From positions 62,001 through 126,000 of the forward strand of contig NZ_VXKN01000011.1 in NCBI RefSeq assembly GCF_008693185.1: a DNA stretch of 64,000 nt. Reading direction: 5' to 3'. The translations under genes and the position numbers were made by a program. The notes beneath the pieces were generated by a model. It had not been told where the DNA came from and searched no databases. It was given only the letters and a program-made list of their open reading frames with translations. Numbering within the stretch: position 1 is the stretch's first letter; each line of letters opens with the position of its first letter. The DNA is from Acinetobacter qingfengensis (GTDB lineage Bacteria; Pseudomonadota; Gammaproteobacteria; Pseudomonadales; Moraxellaceae). This document shows, piece after piece, positions 17,957 to 27,507 of this stretch.

Positions 17957-18355
17957 ATGGCAACAAAACAGCTTAACTACGCACAACAGATCGTATTACA
18001 GATTTTACAAAATGAAAATAAAGCCATCAGTGCATATTATTTATTAAATCAAGCGAAACCTTTTGGTTTTCATGCTCCAATGCAAATTTATCGGATTCTA
18101 AACAAACTCATGGATTATGGGCTAGTCGTAAAGCTGGATAGCTTAAATATGTATCTCGCCCATGAGTGTCAGCATCAACACGCTTATCAATTACTTACCA
18201 TCTGTACCGAATGTCAAAAAGTACAGTGTGTTGATTTGCCACAACTCGGACAAGTCATTCAGCAATTTATTCACCCACAACATTTTAATTGCAAACATCA
18301 ACATTTAGAGCTTTTAGGTCAGTGTGCTTTGTGTTGCTCCCAACATAAAGACTAA
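17957..18355 (+). CDS. Fur-superfamily regulator, Zur-like
   Basis: 132 residues. The winged helix reads NYAQQIVLQILQNENKAISAYYLLNQ and PMQIYRILNKLMDYGLV. The C-terminal domain is histidine- and cysteine-rich: HECQHQHAYQLL, CTECQKVQC, CKHQHLELLGQC and ALCC, including two pairs suited to structural zinc. This is the Zur pattern, not Fur. Its position between zrlA and zigA, behind the palindromic operator, supports a zinc-sensing role. A. baumannii is known to have its main zur with znuCB, so this may be a second, dedicated Zur-like protein. I therefore give no symbol. Confidence 0.8.
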   Translation: MATKQLNYAQQIVLQILQNENKAISAYYLLNQAKPFGFHAPMQIYRILNKLMDYGLVVKLDSLNMYLAHECQHQHAYQLLTICTECQKVQCVDLPQLGQVIQQFIHPQHFNCKHQHLELLGQCALCCSQHKD

Positions 18356-18382
18356 ATCAACATGAAAAAGTGAGAAAAGCCA

Positions 18383-19591
18383 ATGAAGACATCTTTAGCC
18401 ATTCCTACTAAATTACCTGTGACTGTATTATCAGGTTTTTTAGGTGCGGGAAAAACTACACTACTTAATCATATTCTCAATAACCGTGAAGGGCGACGTA
18501 TTGCCGTTATTGTGAATGATATGTCAGAAGTCAATATTGATGCGGCGTTAGTTCGGGAGGGTGGTGCCGAACTATCCCGTACCGATGAAAAACTGGTTGA
18601 AATGAGTAATGGCTGTATTTGCTGTACTTTACGTGAAGATTTATTGCTTGAAGTCCGTCGTCTGGCCCAGGAATGTCGTTTTGATCAACTGGTGATTGAA
18701 TCTACAGGGATTTCTGAACCTTTACCAGTAGCAGAAACTTTTACCTTTGAAGATGAACAGGGTATTTCGCTTAATGAATTTGCTCGTCTGGATACCATGG
18801 TCACAGTAGTTGATGCCTTTAATTTTCTGAAAGATTATAGCTCAAGGGATTATTTACAGGAACGAGGCGAGTCTTTGGGCGAACAAGATGAACGAACCGT
18901 GGTTGATTTGTTGATTGACCAAATCGAGTTTTGTGATGTCATTGTACTCAACAAAGTTGATTTGATTAGTGCAGCAGAAAAACAGCAACTCTTTGCTATT
19001 TTACAGAAACTCAATCCGAGGGCAAAAATCGAAGTGGCTGAATTTGGCAAAGTTAATTTAGATAAAGTACTCGATACCAATCTATTTGATTTTAATGCAG
19101 CAGCTCAAGCGCCAGGTTGGTTAAAAGAATTGCGTGGTGAACATACACCAGAAACGGAAGAATATGGAATCAACAGCTTTGTTTATCGGGCAAGGCGACC
19201 TTTTCATCCACAACGCTTTTATGATTTTGTAAATTCTGAATGGAAAGGTGTCGTACGTTCTAAAGGTTTTTTTTGGTTGGCGTCAGATCCAACATTGGCA
19301 GCTTCATGGTCGCAGGCCGGTGCAATGGCAAGACATAATGTAGCAGGTTACTGGTGGGCAGCTGTACCTAAAGAACATTGGCCACAAGATCCACAAAGTC
19401 TTGTTGCCATTGACAAGAACTGGAATGCACAAACTGGCGATGCTCGCCAAGAGATTGTCATGATTGGTATGGAAATGGATCAACAAAATTTAATCCAGAA
19501 ATTTGATGAATGCTTATTAACTGATACAGAAATGGCATTAGGGCCAGAACAATGGCAAAACTTTGATAATCCTTTTCCGAATTGGCATTAA
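18383..19591 (+). CDS. zigA: ZigA, COG0523-family GTPase (zinc metallochaperone)
   Basis: 402 residues. The P-loop is in [18 protein letters not shown]. The metal-binding CxCC motif is in [13 protein letters not shown]. Switch residues ESTGISEP and the guanine motif NKVD follow, and the C-terminal CobW_C domain starts near residue 255. ZigA in A. baumannii is a zinc-binding GTPase induced by zinc starvation and thought to deliver zinc to proteins. It is last in the zrlA operon, with a 27-bp gap and a good GTGAGAAAAG-type ribosome site region before ATG. The C-terminal KEHWPQDP segment is typical of the group. Confidence 0.88.
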   Translation: MKTSLAIPTKLPVTVLSGFLGAGKTTLLNHILNNREGRRIAVIVNDMSEVNIDAALVREGGAELSRTDEKLVEMSNGCICCTLREDLLLEVRRLAQECRFDQLVIESTGISEPLPVAETFTFEDEQGISLNEFARLDTMVTVVDAFNFLKDYSSRDYLQERGESLGEQDERTVVDLLIDQIEFCDVIVLNKVDLISAAEKQQLFAILQKLNPRAKIEVAEFGKVNLDKVLDTNLFDFNAAAQAPGWLKELRGEHTPETEEYGINSFVYRARRPFHPQRFYDFVNSEWKGVVRSKGFFWLASDPTLAASWSQAGAMARHNVAGYWWAAVPKEHWPQDPQSLVAIDKNWNAQTGDARQEIVMIGMEMDQQNLIQKFDECLLTDTEMALGPEQWQNFDNPFPNWH

Positions 19592-19908
19592 TATAAAAGC
19601 CTTATTATTTTTTTAGAAGATTATGTAATTAAATATTAATCATTTTATTGAGCTGGCATTGATATTTATTTCATTAAACAGTGTCAGCTTATTACCAAAC
19701 CAATATGTTTAATCGAACTTTTTATTCGCAGATAAATATCAAAGAAAACGTATAATCTATTAAAATAAAATTGCATAAAAAAATGAAAATTAGAAAATAT
19801 AGGTATATTTAATAAATAAAATTCTTTAATTAATTTTTTGTACAAATAAAATTTAAAAAATATTATATTAATGATTAACATGTGATCTTAAGACCACACG
19901 TCTGAATT
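19592..19908. other. AT-rich intergenic region between convergent genes
   Basis: About 315 bp between the stops of zigA and the Bcr/CflA gene. An imperfect dyad (AGCTGGCA with TGTCAGCT, about 19651-19688) could act in termination. No gene, repeat or other signal is seen. Confidence 0.5.
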
Positions 19909-21132
19909 TTAAATATATTTTTGACCTATAATACTGAATAAACTAATTGCGCCACAAATAGTCATAATTACTGAAATTTTAACCAAAGGATCTTGTAATA
20001 ATAGTCCTAATAGCATGGCTAAAAGTGCACCCAATAAATACTGTACTATGCCAAATAATGCCGATGCAGTTCCGGCATTATCTTGGGTGTATTGCAGAGC
20101 TAAAGCAGTTAAATTTCCCCACACCAAGCCTAAGGCGGAAATTGCCAGCCATAACAAGAATATGAAACTATATACATTGAGCTGATCTGTTAAAAATAAA
20201 ATTAGATTGATTAAACTGGCAATTACATGAATAGTTAAGCCGATTATCGCTAATTTATATTGTGAAATACGGCTTAATAGTAGTGTGTTGACTTGACCAA
20301 AAATAATAAAACCAACGGCATTAAAGGCGAAAATATAACCAAATTGCGTTGGACTAAGATTAAAAATATCTAAAATTACGACAGGGGTTCCACCTAAATA
20401 TGCGAGGAAAGAGCCAAATAAAAATCCACTTGCGATGGTATAAGTCATAAAAGGTAAATTTTTTAACTCTTTAAAATAAGATTGTAGAACAACTGAGATA
20501 TTTAAATGGGTTAATGCTTTCTCAGGTTTTAAACTTTCTTTTAACGAAAAGAAAGACCAAATTAAACATATAAAGCTTATGGCAGAAATACACCAAAATA
20601 TTGCATGCCATGAAAAATGTATTAAAATCCAGCCCCCTAAAATAGGAGCAATAATTGGAGCAAGCATAAATACCTGCATTAATACTGAAAAGAGAACAGC
20701 AGTTTGCTGATGCGAAAATAAATCAGAAATAATGGCACGTGGTATAACGACACCAGCGGCTGCACCTAAAGCCTGTATAAATCTAGCCAGTAATAAAATT
20801 TCAAAACTTTGTGCTAACGCCGCAATTACAGAACCGATACTAAAAATTAAAATACCGATCAATAAAGGTTTTCTGCGACCAAATCGATCTACTACTGGTC
20901 CAAAAATTAGCTGTCCAATGGCCAATCCAATAATAAAATAGCTTAAACTGTATTGAATTGCTGCACTATCAACCTGTAATGATTGTGAAATTGCTGAAAA
21001 TGCAGGCAAATACATATCTATTGCCATAGCATCTAATGCAGTAATACATGCTAATAAAATGATAAGTAGCCAAGGAAAACCATCAGTAAAGCTGACTTTA
21101 CTTTGGCTCTTGTTTATTGCCTGCTGTTCCAT
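19909..21132 (-). CDS. Bcr/CflA-type multidrug MFS transporter
   Basis: 407 residues from the ATG at 21132 (MEQQAINKSQ). An earlier start at 21189 would overlap the efflux-pump gene and add an unlikely basic leader. About 12 helices are seen. The DHA1 drug-antiporter motifs AIDMYLPAFSAISQSL, the D-x-x-G-RR loop FGPVVDRFGRRKPLL, and ARFIQALGAAAGVVIPRAIISDLF define the Bcr/CflA group (bicyclomycin, chloramphenicol, sulfonamide export). It starts 23 bp after the RND pump gene on the same strand, so it is probably co-transcribed with the pump operon, in the place where an outer-membrane channel gene might be. Confidence 0.85.
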   Translation of the reverse strand: MEQQAINKSQSKVSFTDGFPWLLIILLACITALDAMAIDMYLPAFSAISQSLQVDSAAIQYSLSYFIIGLAIGQLIFGPVVDRFGRRKPLLIGILIFSIGSVIAALAQSFEILLLARFIQALGAAAGVVIPRAIISDLFSHQQTAVLFSVLMQVFMLAPIIAPILGGWILIHFSWHAIFWCISAISFICLIWSFFSLKESLKPEKALTHLNISVVLQSYFKELKNLPFMTYTIASGFLFGSFLAYLGGTPVVILDIFNLSPTQFGYIFAFNAVGFIIFGQVNTLLLSRISQYKLAIIGLTIHVIASLINLILFLTDQLNVYSFIFLLWLAISALGLVWGNLTALALQYTQDNAGTASALFGIVQYLLGALLAMLLGLLLQDPLVKISVIMTICGAISLFSIIGQKYI

Positions 21133-21154
21133 CGTTGATGATCTCTTGAGTTTT

Positions 21155-24100
21155 TTAAGTGGGTTGTTTTTTACCGTAAATTTTTTCAACCAAGTTCAAT
21201 ATAAAAATAAAGAATACCGGGACAAAGAAAATTGCCAGAATTGTCGCGCTGATCATTCCACCAAATACACCTGTACCAATCGCATGCTGTGTTTCTGAAC
21301 TTGCACCACTTGCAATAACTAAAGGTACGACACCGAAAGTAAAGGCGAGAGAAGTCATTAGAATAGGACGTAAGCGGAGTTTTGCGGCTGTTACGGCAGC
21401 ATCTACTGAACTCATTCCTTCTTCTTTTAATTGTTTTGCAAACTCCACAATTAAAATGGCATTTTTAGCTGATAATCCAATAATGGTGATCAAACCGACT
21501 TTAAAGAAAATATCGTTAGGAATGCCTCTTATTAATACAGCAACTATGGCGCCAATTAAGCCTAAAGGGACAACCAACATTACTGAAAGAGGGATTGACC
21601 AGCTTTCATAAAGTGCGGCCAATACGAGGAATACTACAAATATGGAGAGTACTAACAAGAAAATTGTTTGTGACTCAGATTGTTTTTCTTGTAGAGATTG
21701 TCCAGTCCATTCATAACCGATCCCTTTGGGTAATTGCGATACCAGATTTTCCATCTCAATCATTGCTTCACCTGAAGATACGCCAGGTGCTGCTGTTCCG
21801 GCAATGCTTAGAGAAGGGCGACCATTATAGCGATTATATTGTTGTGGAGATTTATTCCAGTGGGGTGTTACAACTTCACTGAGTGTTACCAGCTTACCAT
21901 TGGAGTCTTGTACTTTTAATGCCAGAATATCTTGGACTTGCATACGAGATTGAGCATCTACCTGTACAATCACTTGTTGCATACGACCTTGGTTTGGAAA
22001 ATCATTGACATAAGATGATCCCATTGATGTCGAAATAATCTCGTTGAGATTATTAAAACTCACACCCAATGCTTCGGCTTTAGTGCGGTCAATTTCCAAG
22101 CTTACACTGCTACCAGCGGGCAAACCTTCGGGATATACGCCGACGACTTTTTTACTTTGTGCAGCCATGCCTAACAGTTGGTACTGTGCTTGAATTAGTT
22201 TATCCATACCTAAATTAGCTTGATCCTGTAATCGCAAAGTAAAACCAGAGGAAGTACCTAATTCATCAATTGCAGGAGGTAGTACGGACATGATCATGCC
22301 TTCTGTACTATTTTGCATTGCCATATTCACAGCATCAGACTCTTGTTGTGCAGTTGATCCGGTACGTTCTTTGAAATCTTTTAAATTAGTGAATGCCAAT
22401 GCCATATTCTGACCAGAACCACTAAAGCTGAAACCAAGAATTGACATATTATCTTTGATATCTGGTCGTTGTTTGAGATGTTGTTCGAACTGATGAACGA
22501 CATTTCGGGTACGCTCTTGGGTTGCTTCGGAGGGTAGCTGAAATGAAGTCATGAAATAACCTTGATCTTCATCAGGTAAAAATGCAGTCGGAACAGCACG
22601 GAATGCAAAAATCATTGCAGCAGTGATCACAACAAATACCGCCATTGCGGGTAATGTGTGTTTTACAACTTTATATAAAACACTTTCATATTTACGATTT
22701 AGACCATCGAAGAAACGATCAAACCAAGCAAAAAATCCACGTTTTTGCTGATGTTGATTGACTGGTTTAAGTAAAGTTGCACATAGGGCTGGAGTAAGTG
22801 TAAGTGCCAGAAATGCCGAGAATAAAATTGATACCGACATGGTGACCGTGAACTGGCGATAAATCACACCTACAGAACCACTTGCAAAGGCCATGGGTAA
22901 AAATACCGCAGTAAGTACTAATGTAATGCCGATAATTGGGCTGGAAATCTCCTTCATGGCTTTAGATGTTGCTTCTTTAGGTGATAAACCTTCAGTTGCC
23001 ATAATACGTTCGACATTCTCAATGACCACAATAGCATCATCAACAATGATCCCGATTGCGAGAACCATACCAAACATAGTAAGCACGTTCACAGAAAAAC
23101 CTGCCAGAAGCATCACAGCAAAAGTGCCTAATAAAGCAATTGGTGCAACAATCGCAGGAATAAGTGTGTAGCGAATGTTATGTAAAAATACAAACATTAC
23201 GATAAATACTAATACCATTGCTTCGAGCAAAGTCTGGATTACTTTTTCAATTGAGATTTTGACGAATGGCGCATTGTCATAAGGAAAAGAATATTTCATT
23301 CCATTTGGTAGATTTTGGCTCAGTTCAGCAATTTTTGCATGCACGCCATCTGCTGTTTTCACAGCATTTGCTCCGGGGCTAAGCTGAATTGCGACAGCAG
23401 TAGACGGTTTTCCACCGTCTAAAATAGCAAAATTATAACTTTGTGCACCAAGTTCAACACGAGCAACATCTTCTAAACGGACATTTGCACCAGAAGTTGT
23501 GCTACGTAAACTAATTTGTTTAAATTGATCTACGGTTTCTAGTTGACCTTTTGCAGTAAGAGGTACGCTGATCATTTGACCATTAATAGCAGGTAAATCG
23601 CCAACTCTACCGGGAGAAATAGGAATATTTTGATTGCTAATTGCTGTTGTAACATCGTTAATTGATAAACCATAAGCAACCAATTGTTCAGGTTTGACCC
23701 AAATTCGCATGGCTTTTTCAGCCCCAAAGTTTTGAACTTTACCTACACCTTCAACACGCTTTAGTTCCTCAACAACATTACGCACCATATAATCACTTAA
23801 ATCTACTTCTGAAAATTGATTATTGGGTGAATTTAAGCCAACGATCATCAAAAATCCTGATGATGCAGCTTCTACAATTAATCCGTGTTGGCGTACTGTT
23901 TGTGGAAGACGGGCTTCAACAGATTTAATTTTATTTTGGACATCTACCTGTGCCATTTCAACATCTGTGCCGGGCTTAAAAGTTGCTGTAATTGACGCAC
24001 TGCCCGAAGTATCTGCGGTAGCACTGTAATACAATAAATTTTTAACCCCAGACATTTCTTTTTCAATCAGTGAAATCACACTGTCATTCAATGTTTGGGG

Positions 24101-24262
24101 TGTTGCGCCTGGATAAGTTGCGGTAATGCTCACCTGTGGTGGTGCAACCGATGGAAATCTGGCAATCGGAAGTTTGGGAATACTCAATGCACCAAACAAA
24201 ATAATAAAAATTGCAATTACCCAAGCAAAAATAGGCCTGCGAATAAAAAATTGGGACATCAT
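21155..24262 (-). CDS. adeB: RND efflux pump inner-membrane transporter, AdeB-like
   Basis: 1035 residues, full length for an HAE1 RND pump. The start MMSQFFIRRPIFAWVIAIF and the end FGGMISATILAIFFVPVFF match AdeB of Acinetobacter. The proton-relay aspartates are in GIIVDDAIVVIENVER. The YNRYNGRPSLSIAG and EWTGQSLQEKQSES segments are also AdeB-like. It forms a trimer that takes drugs from the periplasm and membrane and exports them with H+. It overlaps the adaptor gene stop by four bases (ATGA-type coupling). The regulators adeRS are divergent upstream of the adaptor. Confidence 0.93.
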   Translation of the reverse strand: MMSQFFIRRPIFAWVIAIFIILFGALSIPKLPIARFPSVAPPQVSITATYPGATPQTLNDSVISLIEKEMSGVKNLLYYSATADTSGSASITATFKPGTDVEMAQVDVQNKIKSVEARLPQTVRQHGLIVEAASSGFLMIVGLNSPNNQFSEVDLSDYMVRNVVEELKRVEGVGKVQNFGAEKAMRIWVKPEQLVAYGLSINDVTTAISNQNIPISPGRVGDLPAINGQMISVPLTAKGQLETVDQFKQISLRSTTSGANVRLEDVARVELGAQSYNFAILDGGKPSTAVAIQLSPGANAVKTADGVHAKIAELSQNLPNGMKYSFPYDNAPFVKISIEKVIQTLLEAMVLVFIVMFVFLHNIRYTLIPAIVAPIALLGTFAVMLLAGFSVNVLTMFGMVLAIGIIVDDAIVVIENVERIMATEGLSPKEATSKAMKEISSPIIGITLVLTAVFLPMAFASGSVGVIYRQFTVTMSVSILFSAFLALTLTPALCATLLKPVNQHQQKRGFFAWFDRFFDGLNRKYESVLYKVVKHTLPAMAVFVVITAAMIFAFRAVPTAFLPDEDQGYFMTSFQLPSEATQERTRNVVHQFEQHLKQRPDIKDNMSILGFSFSGSGQNMALAFTNLKDFKERTGSTAQQESDAVNMAMQNSTEGMIMSVLPPAIDELGTSSGFTLRLQDQANLGMDKLIQAQYQLLGMAAQSKKVVGVYPEGLPAGSSVSLEIDRTKAEALGVSFNNLNEIISTSMGSSYVNDFPNQGRMQQVIVQVDAQSRMQVQDILALKVQDSNGKLVTLSEVVTPHWNKSPQQYNRYNGRPSLSIAGTAAPGVSSGEAMIEMENLVSQLPKGIGYEWTGQSLQEKQSESQTIFLLVLSIFVVFLVLAALYESWSIPLSVMLVVPLGLIGAIVAVLIRGIPNDIFFKVGLITIIGLSAKNAILIVEFAKQLKEEGMSSVDAAVTAAKLRLRPILMTSLAFTFGVVPLVIASGASSETQHAIGTGVFGGMISATILAIFFVPVFFIFILNLVEKIYGKKQPT

Positions 24263-25434
24263 AATGTGCCTCCAGTTTTATTTGTTGCTACAGTTGAGGG
24301 TGCTTTCCACTGAATGGCTTTAAGTTTTTGTTGTGGCGTGATACGTTCCAAGCCCTCAACAATCACTGTGTCACCTGCATTCAAACCTTGCGTCACAATG
24401 TAATAGCCTTTGTATTGCTGTGCTAAAGTAATATTACGTGCTTCACCTGTGGCGTTTTTATTTAAAATAATCACTTGTGCATCGCCTTTTTCATCACGCT
24501 GAACTGCTTGTTCTGGAACTAATAATGCATTTGGGACAGATGCACGGTTTAAATTTACCCTTACATACATGCCGGGTAAAAGTTTGCGCTCAGGATTATT
24601 GACTTCAATTCGTAAGATTATGTCGCCAGTATTTTGATCAACATTCGTATCCGAAAATAAGATCCGTCCCGATACAGGATAAGCTTCGCCTTGACTATTC
24701 AGCACTTGAACGGATTGCTGATTGTTTTTTGTTAAGGCACCTTTTTCAAATTCTTCTTGTAATTTTTCATAATCATGAATAGATTGCGTCACATCTACAT
24801 AGACTTTATCTAATTGTTGCACTACCGCCATTGCATTACTATCACCTTGGTTGACCAAAGCCCCTTCAGTCGTTAAAACTTTACCAATACGTCCTGAAAT
24901 AGGCGCACGTACTGTTGCATATTGCAAATTTAGATTTTGACGGGTCAGGGTAGCTCTCATTTGTGCAACATCAGCAAGCGCTTGGCGGTACTGAGCCTGA
25001 ACATTATTTAATTCTTGTTTACTAATCGCATGACTCGGGAGTAACTGTTGATAACGATCTAACTGTACTTTCAGACGGATTACCTCAGCTTCTGCTTTGG
25101 CTAATGCTGCTTTATTACTATTTACATCGGCCTGAAATATTTCAGAATTAATTTTAAATAATGCCTGACCAGCTTTTACTTCAGAACCTTGTGTAAATAA
25201 TACTTTCTCAATAATCCCACCAACTTGCGGGCGAATTTCAGCAACTTTATAAGCCTGAACACGAGCAGGTAAATTTTCACTAAAAACTACAGTTTGAGGT
25301 TGAATTTTTATAACACTAACCTGTACTTCGGTTGTTTCAGCCTGTTGATGAGTGTCTTCTGATTTTTGGCAAGCAACCAGTGTCATAGCAGTGCAAATGA
25401 CCAAAAATAAAGGAGAAAAAGTACGTTTAAGCAT
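24259..25434 (-). CDS. adeA: RND efflux periplasmic adaptor lipoprotein, AdeA-like
   Basis: 391 residues. The lipoprotein signal ends in LVAC. The lipoyl halves read VRPQVGGIIEKVLFTQGSEVKAGQ and VRAPISGRIGKV and flank an alpha-hairpin (about residues 95-165: NSNKAALAKAEAEVIRLK and following). A beta-barrel and membrane-proximal domain come after. It is a membrane-fusion protein linking AdeB to an outer-membrane channel. It is the first gene of the adeAB operon and is divergent from adeR across a 147-bp spacer carrying direct repeats. No channel gene follows, so the pump must borrow one. Confidence 0.9.
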   Translation of the reverse strand: MLKRTFSPLFLVICTAMTLVACQKSEDTHQQAETTEVQVSVIKIQPQTVVFSENLPARVQAYKVAEIRPQVGGIIEKVLFTQGSEVKAGQALFKINSEIFQADVNSNKAALAKAEAEVIRLKVQLDRYQQLLPSHAISKQELNNVQAQYRQALADVAQMRATLTRQNLNLQYATVRAPISGRIGKVLTTEGALVNQGDSNAMAVVQQLDKVYVDVTQSIHDYEKLQEEFEKGALTKNNQQSVQVLNSQGEAYPVSGRILFSDTNVDQNTGDIILRIEVNNPERKLLPGMYVRVNLNRASVPNALLVPEQAVQRDEKGDAQVIILNKNATGEARNITLAQQYKGYYIVTQGLNAGDTVIVEGLERITPQQKLKAIQWKAPSTVATNKTGGTL

Positions 25435-25489
25435 TAAAAAATACCTACAAATATCTATTTAGGCATTATTCATTGCTACTGTGTAGGCG

Positions 25490-25520
25490 AAGTGTTTAAA
25501 GTATGGAGATCGTGTGGAAT
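25490..25520. promoter_or_regulatory. Candidate AdeR-binding direct repeats
   Basis: AAGTATGGAG (25499-25508), a 2-base gap and CGTGTGGAAT (25511-25520) form imperfect direct repeats. A weaker copy, AAGTGTTTAA, lies at 25490-25499. AdeR of A. baumannii binds a 10-bp direct repeat of AAGTGTGGAG type in the same adeR-adeA spacer, so these are the likely control sites. They are less perfect here. Confidence 0.55.
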
Positions 25521-25581
25521 TAAAAAAAACAAATAAAATTCCGTTATATAATGCATTGTTGTTATCTGAAAAATAATCGTT

Positions 25582-26307
25582 ATGTACAACACCTATTTTT
25601 CTTTAGATTTAAAAAATAAAGCCATACTTGTAGTCGAAGATGACTACGATATTGGCGATATTATTGAGCAATATTTAAAACGAGAAAATGCACTCGTTTT
25701 ACGGGCAAATAATGGTGTGCAAGCGCTTGAAATTCATGCAACCCAGCAAATAGATCTTATTTTGCTAGATGTAAAATTACCCAAGATGAATGGCTGGGAT
25801 ATTTTAAATAATATTCGTCAACATAGCCAAACGCCAGTGATCATGTTGACAGCTTTGGATCAAGATATTGATAAGGTGATGGCATTACGTATTGGTGCAG
25901 ATGATTTTATTGTTAAGCCTTTCAATCCAAATGAAATGATTGCTCGTGTACAAGCAGTTTTACGGCGCAGCCAGATACAAACTTCATCTGCAAGCCATAT
26001 TCATCGATATAAAAATATTGAAATACACACAGACACGCACGTAGTCTACATAGAAAATCTTTCGCAAAAATTAGCACTTAATTTAACGCTGACTGAATAC
26101 AAAATTTTATTATATATGCTGCCACGTCCATACAAGGTATTTACTCGTAGTGAATTAATGGCAAACTGTTTACAGGATAATGATGCTCTGGAACGAACAG
26201 TAGATAGCCATGTGAGTAAATTGCGTAAAAAATTAGAAGATCATAATGTATTTAATTTGTTAATTAATGTTCGAGGTGTTGGTTATAAATTGGATAATCA
26301 AATATGA
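25582..26307 (+). CDS. adeR: Response regulator AdeR (OmpR family)
   Basis: 241 residues. In the receiver domain, VVEDDYDIGDIIEQYLKREN holds the acidic pocket, LILLDVKLPKMNGW the phospho-acceptor aspartate, and IVKPFNPNEMI the conserved lysine. A C-terminal OmpR winged helix follows (TLTEYKILLYML, ERTVDSHVSKLRKKLE, INVRGVGYKL). The sequence follows AdeR of A. baumannii closely, including YDIGDIIE and LDQDIDKVMALRIGADDF. It controls adeAB from the divergent promoter region. Its stop overlaps the adeS start by four bases, so the two are co-translated. Confidence 0.93.
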   Translation: MYNTYFSLDLKNKAILVVEDDYDIGDIIEQYLKRENALVLRANNGVQALEIHATQQIDLILLDVKLPKMNGWDILNNIRQHSQTPVIMLTALDQDIDKVMALRIGADDFIVKPFNPNEMIARVQAVLRRSQIQTSSASHIHRYKNIEIHTDTHVVYIENLSQKLALNLTLTEYKILLYMLPRPYKVFTRSELMANCLQDNDALERTVDSHVSKLRKKLEDHNVFNLLINVRGVGYKLDNQI

Positions 26308-27377
26308 AAAATACCAGTATCAGCCGTCAGCTCATTATAACAATGGGTATACTTAATCTGGCCATTACATTTTGTGCTGTCGTCTTTAGTTGTGGCGTGT
26401 ATACCTTGGCATTGAAATATCAATGGATTTCATTAAATGATCTTGACACTGACAGTGTATCTTTGCACATGATTGATATGGTGTGGATCATGATTGTACT
26501 TTGTACAGGCTTTATTATTTCAACCATGCTTAGTTTTCCATTTGCCAAACGTTTAATAGATCCCATGAATGCTTTAGCGGAAGCAGTGTCAAAAATACGT
26601 CTAGGTGATTTAAGCGCACGCGCAGAAAAAACGCATAACAGCTCAACTGAAATAGATAAGCTGATAGAAGATTTTAATTTAATGGCTGAAAAATTAGAAA
26701 TTTCCGTTAAAAATGCACATATATGGAATGCATCTATAGCACATGAATTACGTACACCTATTACAATCTTGCAAGGGCGGCTCCAAGGTATTATCGATGG
26801 TGTTTTTCAGGCAGATATGACACTGTATAAAAATTTACTTCATCAAGTTGAAGGCTTATCACATTTGGTTGAGGATCTACGAACACTTACATTATTAGAA
26901 AATCAACAACTTCGACTCAATTTAGAAAAAACCAATTTAAAATCCAGTATTGAAAAATGTCTAAATGCATTTCATGGCCGTTTGGTTTCGGCAGGCTTAA
27001 ATGTACAAACTGATTTTACATATCAATCATGTTTTTGTGACTGCCGTAGAATGGAACAAGTATTACTTGCGTTATTGGATAATGAAGTGCGTTATGCAAA
27101 TTCTGGAAATTTATATATAAAAACTGAAGTTAATGCTAAAACATGGATATTACACCTTGAAGATGATGGTCCAGGAATTTCTGAGGAACATATCAATTAT
27201 TTATTTAAACCTTTTTATCGTCTAGAGTCATCACGTAATAGGACACAAGGCGGTACAGGTTTAGGTTTGGCTGTTGTTTACGCTATCGTGGCAGCACATC
27301 ATGGTACGATTAAATATCATATTACACAGGGCACAGGTAGTCGTTTTTCGATTTATTTACCACTTTTAGATAATTAA
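26304..27377 (+). CDS. adeS: Sensor histidine kinase AdeS
   Basis: 357 residues. Two membrane helices (about residues 10-35 and 60-82) flank a short sensor loop. HAMP is at about 85-140 (PFAKRLIDPMNALAEAVSKIRLGDLSAR). The phosphorylated histidine is in SIAHELRTPITIL. The ATPase domain has LLDNEVRYA (N box), LEDDGPGIS (G1), FYRLESSRN and GGTGLGLAVVYAIV (G2). The short sensor loop suggests signals from the membrane. It is the partner of AdeR; gain-of-function changes in AdeS raise AdeAB expression in A. baumannii. Confidence 0.92.
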   Translation: MKNTSISRQLIITMGILNLAITFCAVVFSCGVYTLALKYQWISLNDLDTDSVSLHMIDMVWIMIVLCTGFIISTMLSFPFAKRLIDPMNALAEAVSKIRLGDLSARAEKTHNSSTEIDKLIEDFNLMAEKLEISVKNAHIWNASIAHELRTPITILQGRLQGIIDGVFQADMTLYKNLLHQVEGLSHLVEDLRTLTLLENQQLRLNLEKTNLKSSIEKCLNAFHGRLVSAGLNVQTDFTYQSCFCDCRRMEQVLLALLDNEVRYANSGNLYIKTEVNAKTWILHLEDDGPGISEEHINYLFKPFYRLESSRNRTQGGTGLGLAVVYAIVAAHHGTIKYHITQGTGSRFSIYLPLLDN

Positions 27378-27507
27378 TTATAAAATGACTGCCCTGATAC
27401 TTACTTAAAAATTACTGCTCAGAAACCACTGATTCATATTTTGATATTGAGCTTAAACTATTCATGGTTTTGTATGACAACGCAACCAATATATTTTGCA
27501 TATCAAA

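Noticed and set aside
21133-21189. Longer start for the Bcr/CflA gene, overlapping the RND pump gene
   Set aside because: It adds a basic leader not typical of the family; ATG 21132 gives the usual start and leaves a clean gap.
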